A stretch of 57,314 nucleotides of DNA from Flavobacterium hercynium (GCF_002217285.1 NZ_MUGW01000074.1:1-57314); one strand, 5' to 3'; positions 10,049 to 17,626 are shown, counted from the first letter of the stretch. Notes: generated from the sequence alone by a model not told the origin. Numbers and translations: made by a program.

Positions 10049-10738
10049 TTATACTGCTTTTGGATCCAATGCAATTGCAGGACTCATAGTGCTTGTAAGG
10101 TGAATACCTTTAATGTATGTACCTTTAGCAGCAGTTGGTTTAAGTTTGATTAATGTTTGAATAATTTCGTGTGCATTGTCATAAATTTGCTCAGCTCCAA
10201 AAGAAACTTTACCAATTCCTGCATGTACGATACCAGTTTTATCAACTTTGAAGTCAATTTTACCAGCTTTAACCTCTGCAACAGCTTTTGCAACATCCAT
10301 AGTTACAGTACCTGTTTTAGGGTTTGGCATTAAACCTCTAGGTCCTAAAATACGACCTAATGGACCTAATTTACCCATAACAGCTGGCATAGTGATGATT
10401 ACATCAACATCTGTCCAACCATCTTTAATTTTTTGTAAGTAATCGTCAAGACCTACATAATCAGCTCCAGCTTCTTTAGCTTCCGCTTCTTTATCTGGAG
10501 TAACTAATGCTAATACTTTAACATCTTTACCTGTTCCGTGAGGTAATGTAACTACACCTCTAACCATTTGATTCGCTTTTCTTGGATCTACACCCAAACG
10601 AACTGCGATATCAACAGACTCATCAAATTTTGCAGAAGCTATAACTTTAATTAATGCAGCTGCATCTTTTAAAGTATATAGTTTGTTCTTTTCAATTTTT
10701 GAAGCAGCCTCTTTTTGCTTTTTTGTTAATTTTGCCAT
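10049..10738 (-). CDS. rplA: 50S ribosomal protein L1
   Basis: uL1 (229 aa), the mobile E-site stalk protein. Family motifs include the GKxxRVLVFA-equivalent (GTGKDVKVLALVTPDKEAEA) and the GRILGPRGLMPNPKTGTVT signature in the middle. It starts 13 nt after rplK. In many bacteria L1 also represses translation of rplK-rplA by binding its mRNA; the hairpin upstream of rplK is the only candidate site seen. Confidence 0.98.
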   Translation of the reverse strand: MAKLTKKQKEAASKIEKNKLYTLKDAAALIKVIASAKFDESVDIAVRLGVDPRKANQMVRGVVTLPHGTGKDVKVLALVTPDKEAEAKEAGADYVGLDDYLQKIKDGWTDVDVIITMPAVMGKLGPLGRILGPRGLMPNPKTGTVTMDVAKAVAEVKAGKIDFKVDKTGIVHAGIGKVSFGAEQIYDNAHEIIQTLIKLKPTAAKGTYIKGIHLTSTMSPAIALDPKAV

Positions 10739-10751
10739 TTCTTTCTCTTAA

Positions 10752-11189
10752 TTAAAAAGGAGCATCTCCTGATACAGTTATACCCATAGATCTAGCAGTT
10801 CCAGCGATCATGCTCATTGCAGATTCAATTGTGAATGCATTTAAATCTACCATTTTATCTTCAGCAATTGCTTTGATAACGTCCCAAGTAACGCTAGCTA
10901 CTTTTTTACGATTTGGTTCACCTGATCCAGACTTTAGCTTTGCAGCTTCCAATAATTGGACAGCAGCTGGAGGAGTTTTTACAACAAAATCAAATGATTT
11001 GTCTTTATACACAGTAATTTGTACTGGGCATATTTTGCCAGGTTTATCTTGTGTTCTAGCATTAAATTGCTTACAGAACTCCATGATATTAACCCCAGCA
11101 GCTCCTAAAGCAGGTCCAACCGGTGGCGACGGATTCGCAGCACCTCCCTTAACTTGTAGTTTAACTACCTTACTAATTTCTTTAGCCAT
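10752..11189 (-). CDS. rplK: 50S ribosomal protein L11
   Basis: uL11 (145 aa), part of the GTPase-associated centre. It has the N-terminal proline-rich linker region (NPSPPVGPALGAAGVNIMEF) and the C-terminal 23S rRNA-binding domain ending in a methylation-prone helix. It lies 67 nt after nusG. That spacer holds a 10-bp hairpin. Confidence 0.98.
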   Translation of the reverse strand: MAKEISKVVKLQVKGGAANPSPPVGPALGAAGVNIMEFCKQFNARTQDKPGKICPVQITVYKDKSFDFVVKTPPAAVQLLEAAKLKSGSGEPNRKKVASVTWDVIKAIAEDKMVDLNAFTIESAMSMIAGTARSMGITVSGDAPF

Positions 11190-11205
11190 TTTTTAAAAAA
11201 TTTAA

Positions 11206-11234
11206 CACCGTAATCATTGGAAGCGATTACAGTG
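11206..11234 (-). promoter_or_regulatory. Conserved-looking hairpin upstream of rplK
   Basis: On the minus strand CACTGTAATC and GATTACGGTG form a 10-bp stem (one G-U pair) with a 9-nt loop. It is followed by TTAAATTTTTT and the rplK start. It could be a weak attenuator, an RNase site, or the L1 autoregulatory site of rplKA. The position fits all three and the sequence alone cannot choose. Confidence 0.5.
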
Positions 11235-11256
11235 GTTATTATAGATGTAACAAAAA

Positions 11257-11808
11257 TTATACTTTTTCAACTTGCATAAAACTTAATTCTAATGGTGTTT
11301 TTCTTCCGAAAATTTTCACCATAACTTCAAGTTTACGCTTTTCTTCATTGATCTTTTCAACAGAACCATTGAAGCCATTAAAAGGACCGTCAATTACTTT
11401 TACAGTCTCTCCTACACTGAAAGGAATAGAACGAGTATCTGTATTTACAGCAAGCTCATCTACTTTACCTAACATTCTATTTACTTCAGAAAGCCTTAAA
11501 GGAACAGGCTCCCCTCCTTTGATCTCACCTAAAAATCCAATTACGCTGGTAATTGATTTAATAATATGAGGTATCTCACCAACTAAGTTAGCTTCGATCA
11601 TAACATATCCAGGGAAGTATACTTTATCCTTAGACATTTTCTTCCCTTCTTTTACAGTAACTACTTTTTCTGTAGGCACTAAAACTTGGGAAACATAATC
11701 ACCCATACCTAATCTGGCAATCTCAGTTTCGATGTAAGCTTTGACTTTATTTTCTTGTCCGCTTACAGCTCTAACCACATACCATTTTTTCACATTATTA
11801 TCTGCCAT
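11257..11808 (-). CDS. nusG: Transcription termination/antitermination factor NusG
   Basis: A 183-residue transcription elongation factor that binds the beta' clamp and, through its KOW domain, can bridge to ribosomal protein S10 or Rho. The N-terminal NGN domain starts KWYVVRAVSGQENKVKAYIE, and the C-terminal KOW segment contains VKVIDGPFNGFNGSVEKINEE. The frame opens at a GTG (11811), but the ATG three bases in (11808, MADNNVKKW) is the better start. It starts 10 nt after secE. Confidence 0.97.
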   Translation of the reverse strand: MADNNVKKWYVVRAVSGQENKVKAYIETEIARLGMGDYVSQVLVPTEKVVTVKEGKKMSKDKVYFPGYVMIEANLVGEIPHIIKSITSVIGFLGEIKGGEPVPLRLSEVNRMLGKVDELAVNTDTRSIPFSVGETVKVIDGPFNGFNGSVEKINEEKRKLEVMVKIFGRKTPLELSFMQVEKV

Positions 11809-11818
11809 CACAAAAAAT

Positions 11819-12016
11819 TTATCCTTTTAACCAGTTAAAAAATCCAGCTAAAGCTTTTGCAAAAAATTCATCTACTCCCCATGTTGCCAAAGCGAATAAA
11901 ACTGAAAATACAGCCACAACAATTGTTAATTTTTGAACCTCAGCCCAAGCAGGCCAAGTAACATTTGACTTTAACTCTTCGAAAGCCTCTGATAGATAAT
12001 TAGTAACTTTTGTCAT
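11819..12016 (-). CDS. secE: Preprotein translocase subunit SecE
   Basis: A 65-aa single-span SecE, the short bacterial form that stabilises SecY in the inner membrane. A cytoplasmic amphipathic segment (EAFEELKSNVTWPAWAEVQK, with the family's conserved TWP) precedes one hydrophobic helix (LTIVVAVFSVLFALATWGVD). It sits between tRNA-Trp and nusG, the classical secE-nusG arrangement. Confidence 0.95.
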   Translation of the reverse strand: MTKVTNYLSEAFEELKSNVTWPAWAEVQKLTIVVAVFSVLFALATWGVDEFFAKALAGFFNWLKG

Positions 12017-12035
12017 TTGATATGATTTTTTATTG

Positions 12036-12106
12036 CACGGGCGGAGGGATTCGAACCCCCATCAACGGTTTTGGAGACCGCTATTCTACCCTTGAACTAC
12101 GCCCGT
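12036..12106 (-). tRNA. tRNA-Trp (CCA)
   Basis: A cloverleaf can be folded on the minus strand: 7-bp acceptor stem ACGGGCG/CGCCCGT, anticodon stem GCGGT/ACCGT with loop CTCCAAA (anticodon CCA), T arm GGGGG-TTCGAAT-CCCTC, discriminator G. CCA is not encoded. It lies between tuf and secE. Confidence 0.96.
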
Positions 12107-12110
12107 AATT

Positions 12111-12148
12111 AAAAGCCAGTGATTACAGTTAAGAATCAACTGGCTTTT
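12111..12148 (-). terminator. Hairpin between tuf and tRNA-Trp
   Basis: AAAAGCCAGT and ACTGGCTTTT form a 10-bp stem, with T-rich sequence after it on the minus strand. It starts 16 nt after the tuf stop. Because tRNA-Trp begins only a few bases later without a visible promoter, it may act as a partial terminator or a processing hairpin. Confidence 0.6.
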
Positions 12149-12163
12149 TATAATTTTATAGGA

Positions 12164-13351
12164 TTATCCTACGATTTCAGTAACCTGACCTGCTCCTACA
12201 GTTCTACCACCTTCACGGATAGCGAAACGTAAACCAACGCTCATTGCGATTGGGCTTAATAAAGCAACATTGATTGTCAAGTTGTCTCCTGGCATTACCA
12301 TCTCTACTCCTTCTGGTAAAGTAATAACTCCTGTTACGTCAGTTGTACGTACGTAGAACTGTGGACGGTAGTTATTATGGAATGGAGTATGACGTCCACC
12401 TTCTTCTTTTTTCAAGATATAAACCTCAGCTTTGAAAGTAGCGTGTGGTTTTACTGATCCTGGCTTAATGATAACCATTCCTCTTTTGATAGATTCTTTA
12501 TCAATACCTCTTAACAATAAACCTACGTTATCTCCAGCTTCACCTCTATCAAGGATTTTACGGAACATCTCAACTCCTGTAATAGTAGAAGTTAATTTAT
12601 CAGCTCCCATACCAATGATTTCAACTGGATCTCCTGTATTAGCAATACCTGTTTCGATACGACCTGTAGCAACAGTTCCACGACCAGTAATTGTAAATAC
12701 GTCTTCAACCGGCATCAAGAATGGTTTTGCTACGTCACGCACTGGCTCTTCGATCCAAGCATCAACAGCTTCCATTAATTCAATGATTTTTGGTACCCAA
12801 GCAGGATCGTTATTCAATCCTCCTAAAGCAGAACCTTGAACTACAGGACCATTATCTCCATCATATTCGTAGAAAGATAATAAATCTCTAATTTCCATTT
12901 CAACAAGCTCTAACAATTCAGCATCATCAACCATATCCACTTTGTTCATGAAAACAACGATTCTTGGAATACCTACCTGACGACCTAAAAGGATGTGCTC
13001 ACGAGTTTGTGGCATTGGACCATCTGTAGCAGCAACTACTAAGATAGCTCCGTCCATTTGAGCAGCACCAGTAACCATGTTTTTTACGTAATCCGCGTGA
13101 CCTGGACAGTCAACGTGAGCGTAGTGACGGTTAGCTGTTTCGTACTCTACGTGTGATGTATTAATAGTAATACCTCTTTCTTTCTCCTCTGGAGCGTTAT
13201 CGATTTGATCAAAAGATTTTGCTTGACAGTAACCAGCATCAGACAATACTTTTGTAATTGCTGCAGTTAATGTAGTTTTTCCGTGATCCACGTGTCCAAT
13301 TGTACCTATGTTTAAGTGCGGTTTGGAACGATTAAAATTCTCCTTTGCCAT
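12164..13351 (-). CDS. tuf: Elongation factor Tu
   Basis: The GTPase that delivers aminoacyl-tRNA to the ribosome, 395 aa. G1 is GHVDHGKTT, the switch region contains RGITINTSHVEYET, G3 is DCPGHADY and G4 is NKVD. Domains 2 and 3 follow, with the conserved PFLMPVEDVFTITGRGTVATGR. It is flanked by tRNA-Thr(GGT) and tRNA-Trp, the tRNA-tufB-secE-nusG order shared with many bacteria. The translation was read through without an interruption. Confidence 0.99.
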   Translation of the reverse strand: MAKENFNRSKPHLNIGTIGHVDHGKTTLTAAITKVLSDAGYCQAKSFDQIDNAPEEKERGITINTSHVEYETANRHYAHVDCPGHADYVKNMVTGAAQMDGAILVVAATDGPMPQTREHILLGRQVGIPRIVVFMNKVDMVDDAELLELVEMEIRDLLSFYEYDGDNGPVVQGSALGGLNNDPAWVPKIIELMEAVDAWIEEPVRDVAKPFLMPVEDVFTITGRGTVATGRIETGIANTGDPVEIIGMGADKLTSTITGVEMFRKILDRGEAGDNVGLLLRGIDKESIKRGMVIIKPGSVKPHATFKAEVYILKKEEGGRHTPFHNNYRPQFYVRTTDVTGVITLPEGVEMVMPGDNLTINVALLSPIAMSVGLRFAIREGGRTVGAGQVTEIVG

Positions 13352-13406
13352 TTTACTTAATTTTTAATCTTAGTTATATATTAATTTTCAATTTCCTACT
13401 TACTTG

Positions 13407-13478
13407 AGCCAATGTCGGGAATTGAACCCGAGACCTCTTCCTTACCAAGGAAGCACTCTACCCCTGAGCTACACCGGC
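13407..13478 (-). tRNA. tRNA-Thr (GGT)
   Basis: The cloverleaf has acceptor GCCGGTG/CATTGGC (two G-T pairs), D arm GCTC/GAGT, anticodon stem CTTCC/GGAAG with loop TTGGTAA (anticodon GGT), and a T arm with TTCAATT. CCA is not encoded. It lies immediately upstream of tuf. Confidence 0.95.
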
Positions 13479-13561
13479 AGAGAGTTCTGATTTTAGATTT
13501 TTGAATTTCGTAATATATTTCTCATATAAACTACAATCCAAAATCTTAACTTCTTTTTTTG

Positions 13562-13642
13562 TGGGGAGAGCAGGATTCGAACCTGCGAAGTTCACACAGC
13601 AGATTTACAGTCTGCCCTCGTTGGCCGCTTGAGTATCTCCCC
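13562..13642 (-). tRNA. tRNA-Tyr (GTA)
   Basis: A class II tRNA of 81 nt with a long variable arm. The acceptor is GGGGAGA/TCTCCCC, the anticodon stem GCAGA/TCTGC has loop CTGTAAA (anticodon GTA), and the T loop is TTCGAAT. Discriminator is A and CCA is not encoded. Confidence 0.96.
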
Positions 13643-13694
13643 ATTTTTTCAATAATTTTATGAACTATTTCAAATCGCATTTGAAACATTTTAG

Positions 13695-13768
13695 AGCCGG
13701 CGGAGGGACTCGAACCCACGACCTGCTGATTACAAATCAGCTGCTCTAGCCAACTGAGCTACGCTGGC
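13695..13768 (-). tRNA. tRNA-Thr (TGT)
   Basis: A 74-nt cloverleaf with anticodon stem GCTGA/TCAGC and loop TTTGTAA (anticodon TGT). The acceptor arms GCCAGCG and CGCCGGC give an A-C mismatch at pair 4-69, and T stem GTGGG/CCCTC has one T-T mismatch. It is otherwise well formed and is the first gene after the operon promoter. Confidence 0.93.
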
Positions 13769-13776
13769 AATATCAT

Positions 13777-13804
13777 TAAAAAAGTCCGCTATTTCTAACG
13801 GACT
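13777..13804 (-). terminator. Hairpin with T tract (hpf terminator or 5'-end hairpin)
   Basis: On the minus strand AGTCCG and CGGACT form a 6-bp stem with a 10-nt loop, followed by TTTTTT. It lies after hpf and 8 nt before tRNA-Thr(TGT). Its stem begins just downstream of a canonical promoter box, so it would also be the first thing transcribed from that promoter. Confidence 0.75.
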
Positions 13805-13805
13805 G

Positions 13806-13836
13806 CAAATGTAGCTATTTTATCTTTGAATCAAAA
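13806..13836 (-). promoter_or_regulatory. Promoter of the tRNA-tuf-secE-nusG-rpl operon
   Basis: Read on the minus strand, TTTTG (13836-13832) is followed by an 18-nt spacer and TACATTTG (13813-13806). This is an exact match to the Bacteroidota consensus TTTG-N17-23-TAnnTTTG. No comparable promoter is seen inside the cluster until after rpoC. Confidence 0.8.
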
Positions 13837-13859
13837 CATTTTTTGAAAAAAATTTTCAA

Positions 13860-14162
13860 TTAAATGTGTGCTCGTATTTTTTCCTTCCTTTTTACCAGTA
13901 AACGTTCTAAAGATTCTGCCGAAAGCTCAATCGCCTCCTCAAATGTTTTACACTGTTTTTTAACCAAAAACTCGTCTCCAGGAACATTTATCTTAATCTC
14001 CACAGCCTTATTTTCCTTATCACTCGTTCTCTCAACCTTTAAAAAAACATCGGACGAAACAACACGGTCATAAAACTTCTCCAGCTTATCCAATCTTTCC
14101 TGAATAAAATCTACCAATTTTCTGTCAACAGTGAAGTTAACTGCATGAACATCTACCTTCAT
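13860..14162 (-). CDS. hpf: Ribosome hibernation factor, short HPF/RaiA family
   Basis: A 100-aa protein of the HPF/RaiA family, which binds the 30S decoding region in stationary phase and blocks translation. The protein has the expected beta-alpha-beta-beta-beta-alpha pattern (MKVDVHAVNFTVDRKLVDFI at the start) and a Lys/Arg-rich final helix (LERLLVKRKEKIRAHI). It lacks the long-form C-terminal dimerisation domain. It lies 36 nt after xerC and is probably co-transcribed with it. Short HPF and RaiA/YfiA cannot be separated from sequence alone. Confidence 0.88.
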   Translation of the reverse strand: MKVDVHAVNFTVDRKLVDFIQERLDKLEKFYDRVVSSDVFLKVERTSDKENKAVEIKINVPGDEFLVKKQCKTFEEAIELSAESLERLLVKRKEKIRAHI

Positions 14163-14198
14163 AATACTAATTTTAGGGGTTAAACATTTTTAGAATTA

Positions 14199-15092
14199 CT
14201 ACTTATTTCGAGGATGCGCATTTGCGTATACCTTTTTAAGCTCTGTTAAACTATTATGAGTATAAACCTGCGTTGAAGCCAAACTCGAATGTCCTAATAA
14301 TTCTTTAACTGAATTTAGATCGGCTCCGTTATTTAGCAAGTGAGTCGCGAAAGTATGCCGAAGCACATGCGGACTTTTCTTTACCTTTTCAGAGACTCTA
14401 CTAAAGTAAGAATTTATTAAACGATACACAAAAGATTCACTCAATTTTAACCCTTTTACCGAAATAAAAAAATATTTATCATCTTGTATGTTTTCAAGCA
14501 ACGACCTTTCTTGCAAATAAACACGCAACTGCTCTGTAATAACTGGCAAAATAGGAATAATTCGTTCCTTGTTCCGCTTTCCTAAAACTTTTATCACATT
14601 TGAAGACAAATCAACATTAGCTTTCATTAAACCAATTAGCTCTGCTCTTCGAATTCCGGTAGTATAAAAAAGATCCACAATAAGCTTATCACGCACTTCT
14701 TCAAAACCATTAGGCTCTCCTACTTGCTGCATTAAATCCGTTAGTTCTTTTTCAGAAAAAGGAATCTGCACAATTTTAGGTGTTTTTAACGCCTTATGCT
14801 TCAGCATTGGACTAACCTCTATTTGCTTGGTTTTTAATAGAAATTTATAGAAAGCTTTCAAAGAAGACATTTTTCTATTAACAGAAACATTAGAAATACC
14901 ATCATCCACCAAAGAAACAATCCACGTTCTTATTTGACTGTAATTTACTCGCTCTACATTTTCCTGTTGAAATTGCTCCGCATTAAAAATTTCAAAAAAA
15001 GTAATATCATTCAAATAAGCATTAATAGTGTGCGCGGAATATTTTTTTTCCAACTCGAGATAATCACGAAATGCTTCTTTATTTGATTTCAT
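14199..15092 (-). CDS. xerC: Tyrosine recombinase, XerC type
   Basis: A 297-aa site-specific recombinase. The N-terminal SAM-like core-binding domain (residues ~1-85, HTINAYLNDITFFEIF) is followed by the catalytic domain with Arg in TTGIRRAEL, His-x-x-Arg in HVLRHTFATHLL, His in LGHSSLASTQ and the nucleophile Tyr in VYTH. Length and context (next to hpf and rpsU, no phage genes) fit the chromosomal dimer-resolution XerC/XerD type, not a mobile-element integrase. The rpsU terminator lies upstream, and no promoter was recognised. Confidence 0.9.
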   Translation of the reverse strand: MKSNKEAFRDYLELEKKYSAHTINAYLNDITFFEIFNAEQFQQENVERVNYSQIRTWIVSLVDDGISNVSVNRKMSSLKAFYKFLLKTKQIEVSPMLKHKALKTPKIVQIPFSEKELTDLMQQVGEPNGFEEVRDKLIVDLFYTTGIRRAELIGLMKANVDLSSNVIKVLGKRNKERIIPILPVITEQLRVYLQERSLLENIQDDKYFFISVKGLKLSESFVYRLINSYFSRVSEKVKKSPHVLRHTFATHLLNNGADLNSVKELLGHSSLASTQVYTHNSLTELKKVYANAHPRNK

Positions 15093-15161
15093 AACAATTA
15101 AAACTTTTTAAATCATTCTATCTTAAGAAATAATAGAATTGCTTATCTCAAAATTAAGCAT

Positions 15162-15199
15162 AAAAAAACCGTTAGCATCAAAATTTGATAACTAACGGT
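15162..15199 (-). terminator. rpsU terminator
   Basis: On the minus strand ACCGTTAG pairs with CTAACGGT, extended by an inner ATCAAA/TTTGAT stem, and is followed by a run of seven T. It starts 24 nt after the rpsU stop and isolates rpsU from xerC. Confidence 0.9.
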
Positions 15200-15222
15200 A
15201 ATTATTTTGAAAAAGCGTAATA

Positions 15223-15417
15223 CTAACTTTCTAAACCATCTCTCATGTTTTGAATGTAAGCAGCTTTTTGAATTTGAGCTCTTTTGATAACAGAAGGCTT
15301 AATAAAAGCAGTACGTGCTCTTAATTGACGAACAGTTCCTGTTTTATCAAATTTTCTTTTATAGCGCTTTAATGCTCTATCGATATTTTCTCCGTCTTTA
15401 ATTGGTATAATTAACAT
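15223..15417 (-). CDS. rpsU: 30S ribosomal protein S21
   Basis: bS21, 64 aa, a basic small-subunit protein near the 3' end of 16S rRNA. The family signature (PIKDGENIDRALKRYKRKFD) is at the N terminus. In Bacteroidota, bS21 helps cover the anti-Shine-Dalgarno of 16S rRNA (established). This gene is monocistronic, with its own TACTTTTG box, a strong terminator, and a near-perfect Shine-Dalgarno that its neighbours lack. Together these fit autoregulation: ribosomes short of bS21 expose their anti-SD and preferentially translate rpsU. Confidence 0.96.
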   Translation of the reverse strand: MLIIPIKDGENIDRALKRYKRKFDKTGTVRQLRARTAFIKPSVIKRAQIQKAAYIQNMRDGLES

Positions 15418-15425
15418 AATATAGA

Positions 15426-15433
15426 CACCTCCT
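15426..15433 (-). promoter_or_regulatory. Strong Shine-Dalgarno of rpsU
   Basis: AGGAGGTG on the minus strand ends 8 nt before the rpsU ATG, close to the ideal match and spacing for the 16S 3' tail. Other starts inspected in the window (rplL, rpoC, tuf) have no such motif. Confidence 0.88.
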
Positions 15434-15446
15434 CTCGTTAAGGCTG

Positions 15447-15454
15447 CAAAAGTA
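15447..15454 (-). promoter_or_regulatory. rpsU promoter -7 box
   Basis: TACTTTTG on the minus strand fits TAnnTTTG and lies 29 nt ahead of the start codon. No clear TTG was seen at the expected upstream distance, where heptamer repeats lie instead. Confidence 0.5.
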
Positions 15455-15460
15455 TGTATT

Positions 15461-15488
15461 AATTATGAATTATGAGTTATGAATTCTA
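15461..15488. repeat. Heptamer repeat upstream of rpsU
   Basis: Four head-to-tail 7-mers on the plus strand: AATTATG, AATTATG, AGTTATG, AATTCTA. They lie where the rpsU -33 region would be. Confidence 0.7.
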
Positions 15489-15580
15489 AATTATTTTAAA
15501 AAAAAGATCAATGAGTACTCAGATAAAACAAAAAGACTTAAAAAACGTCTCCTTTATAATAGATAGCCATCATCTATTTT

Positions 15581-16723
15581 TTATTCTTTCAGCAAATTCC
15601 TTGAAATAACTAACTTTTGAATTTCTGTAGTTCCTTCTCCAATGGTACACAACTTAGCATCTCTGTAAAATTTCTCTACTGGAAAGTCTTTTGTATACCC
15701 ATATCCTCCATGAATCTGTATTGCTTCGTTTGCTATTTTCACACAAGCTTCTGAAGCATACATCTTTGCCATTGCTCCAAGTGTCGTAACTGGTTTATGC
15801 TGTTCTTTTAAAAACGCAGCTTTATGCAGCAATAACTCTGAAGCTTCAATTTCAGTTGCCATATCAGCTAACTTAAATGAAATAGCTTGAAAACTGCTAA
15901 TAGGCTGACCAAACTGATGTCTTTCTTTTGAATATTTTAAAGCTGCTTCGTAGGCTCCTTTAGAGATCCCTAAAGACAAAGCACCTATCGAGATTCTTCC
16001 CCCGTCTAATATTTTCATTGCCTGCACAAAACCTTGCCCTACCTCTCCTAATCTATTAGCGTCCGGAATTCTGCAATTATCGAATACCAATTCGGCAGTT
16101 TCACTTGCACGCATTCCTAATTTATTTTCTTTTCTTCCTGATGTAAATCCGGGAGTTCCTTTTTCGAATACAAAAGCTGTCATACCTTTTGAATCTCCTT
16201 TTTCGCCTGTACGAACAATTACAACAGCGATATCTCCGGAAATGGCATGCGTAATAAAGTTCTTTGCACCATTTACAATCCAAAAATCACCGTCTCTTAC
16301 AGCAGTAGTATTCATACCTCCTGCATCAGAACCGGTATTATGCTCTGTTAATCCCCAGGCACCTATATATTCAGCTGTTGCTAATTTAGGAAGCCATTTT
16401 TTCTTTTGCTCTTCGGTTCCGAAGGTTAAAATATGATTGGTGCATAATGAATTATGTGCCGCCACTGACAAACCTATTGAAGGATCTACTTTTGAAATTT
16501 CTTCAACAACTGTAATGTACTCATGATAACCTAAGCCTGAGCCACCGTATTCTTCGGGAACTAAAACTCCCATAAAACCCATTTCGCCGATTTTTTTAAA
16601 TAAATCAACAGGGAATGTTTGGGCTTCATCCCACTCCATTATATACGGTCTGATATTTTTGTCTGCAAACTCTTTTATAGACTGTGCAATCATCAATTGC
16701 GTTTCGTTAGAATTAAAGTTCAT
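15581..16723 (-). CDS. Acyl-CoA dehydrogenase
   Basis: A 380-aa FAD-dependent flavoprotein for the first step of beta-oxidation (acyl-CoA to trans-2-enoyl-CoA), cytoplasmic. Family signatures are GLTEHNTGSDAGGMNTTAV (FAD/acyl site), the central beta domain, and IQIHGGYGYTKDFPVEKFYRDAK, which holds the likely catalytic Glu, followed by IGEGTTEIQ. Length and motifs resemble short-chain (butyryl-CoA) dehydrogenases, but chain-length preference cannot be read reliably. The upstream HhH gene ends 15 nt before it, so the two are probably co-transcribed. Confidence 0.93.
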   Translation of the reverse strand: MNFNSNETQLMIAQSIKEFADKNIRPYIMEWDEAQTFPVDLFKKIGEMGFMGVLVPEEYGGSGLGYHEYITVVEEISKVDPSIGLSVAAHNSLCTNHILTFGTEEQKKKWLPKLATAEYIGAWGLTEHNTGSDAGGMNTTAVRDGDFWIVNGAKNFITHAISGDIAVVIVRTGEKGDSKGMTAFVFEKGTPGFTSGRKENKLGMRASETAELVFDNCRIPDANRLGEVGQGFVQAMKILDGGRISIGALSLGISKGAYEAALKYSKERHQFGQPISSFQAISFKLADMATEIEASELLLHKAAFLKEQHKPVTTLGAMAKMYASEACVKIANEAIQIHGGYGYTKDFPVEKFYRDAKLCTIGEGTTEIQKLVISRNLLKE

Positions 16724-16738
16724 GTAGTTAATTGTTTT

Positions 16739-17626
16739 TTAGAACTCCAAATATAAACTAATTATTTTTGCTTTTTCAACAGGAAAACCTTTAATTTTTG
16801 ATAAATCCTCAATATTTTCAAAATTTCCGTTCATACTTCGGTATGTGATTATTTGTTTTGCCAAGGTATAATTGAAATAAGGAAACTTTGACAACTCTTT
16901 TAATGAGATATCATTTATTGCTATTTTTTTAAATTTTGGAAGAGCATCAATCTTAAAATGATGTTTTAATTCGAAAAGGACATCAGCAGAAATACCCCAA
17001 ACTTCATCTAATTGTTCCATTGAAACGAAACCACCCAAAAGTTCTTTTTGTTTTACTATTCGGAATGATAACGCTTCACCAATGCCGTGAATTTTCATCA
17101 AATCTTCCTGCGTAGCTTTATTAATATCTAAAACAACGAGCTTCTCTTTTTTGAAAGTCTTTTTCTGATCAAAATCTTTCCTATATATTATAGTTTGCTT
17201 ATTATCCTGATTCTTATTTGAAAATTTAAAAAATGGCGCAATAGTATTCAGAAGAGAATCCGACACTTTTGTAACCTCCTGAAATTCTCTTGCAGAGTTT
17301 ACATACTTGTTTTCTTTTCTAAAAGCCAGCAAGCGATCAATTTCCTGAACAGACAAACCTAATTTATAGCCTTTGTAATCTGAAATATAATTTGGATTGA
17401 AAGGATGAATTATATTTCCCTCATTACCCTTTCTTAATTTAAGCGAATCAATTTCTGATTGCATCGAAAGCCACTGTTCTTTTTCGGTTAAAAACTCCTC
17501 AGAAATTGTAAAGTCTATTGAAAGGTAAATTATTTGTAAAACTAAAATTACTACTAAAAGAAAAAACACCCCTGCACGCTGTTGTCTGTTAAATTTAAAA
17601 AACAGCCTCATCCCATCAAAATCCAT
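16739..17626 (-). CDS. Membrane-anchored helix-hairpin-helix protein (ComEA-like)
   Basis: A 295-aa protein with one N-terminal membrane span (AGVFFLLVVILVLQIIYLSI, about residues 17-36) and a C-terminal half containing repeated helix-hairpin-helix motifs: LDINKATQEDLMKIHGIGEA, FVSMEQLDEVWGISADVL and NFENIEDLSKIKGFPVEKAK. HhH domains bind DNA non-specifically, and ComEA-type proteins capture DNA during uptake. Whether this one does is inference. The frame is open to 17716, but the ATG at 17626 (MDFDGMRLFF) lies just downstream of a TATTTTTG box and avoids an implausible second hydrophobic start. Confidence 0.8.
   Translation of the reverse strand: MDFDGMRLFFKFNRQQRAGVFFLLVVILVLQIIYLSIDFTISEEFLTEKEQWLSMQSEIDSLKLRKGNEGNIIHPFNPNYISDYKGYKLGLSVQEIDRLLAFRKENKYVNSAREFQEVTKVSDSLLNTIAPFFKFSNKNQDNKQTIIYRKDFDQKKTFKKEKLVVLDINKATQEDLMKIHGIGEALSFRIVKQKELLGGFVSMEQLDEVWGISADVLFELKHHFKIDALPKFKKIAINDISLKELSKFPYFNYTLAKQIITYRSMNGNFENIEDLSKIKGFPVEKAKIISLYLEF

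Noticed and set aside
13479..13561. Missing tRNA-Gly between tRNA-Tyr and tRNA-Thr(GGT)
   Set aside because: E. coli has thrU-tyrU-glyT-thrT-tufB, so I searched the gap. It holds only AT-rich, heptamer-like sequence. Absence alone may be normal for this genus.
14199..15092. XerC-type recombinase as the integrase of a genomic island
   Set aside because: Its motifs and length fit chromosomal Xer, it sits in a conserved hpf-xerC-rpsU context, and no att repeats or mobile genes are adjacent.
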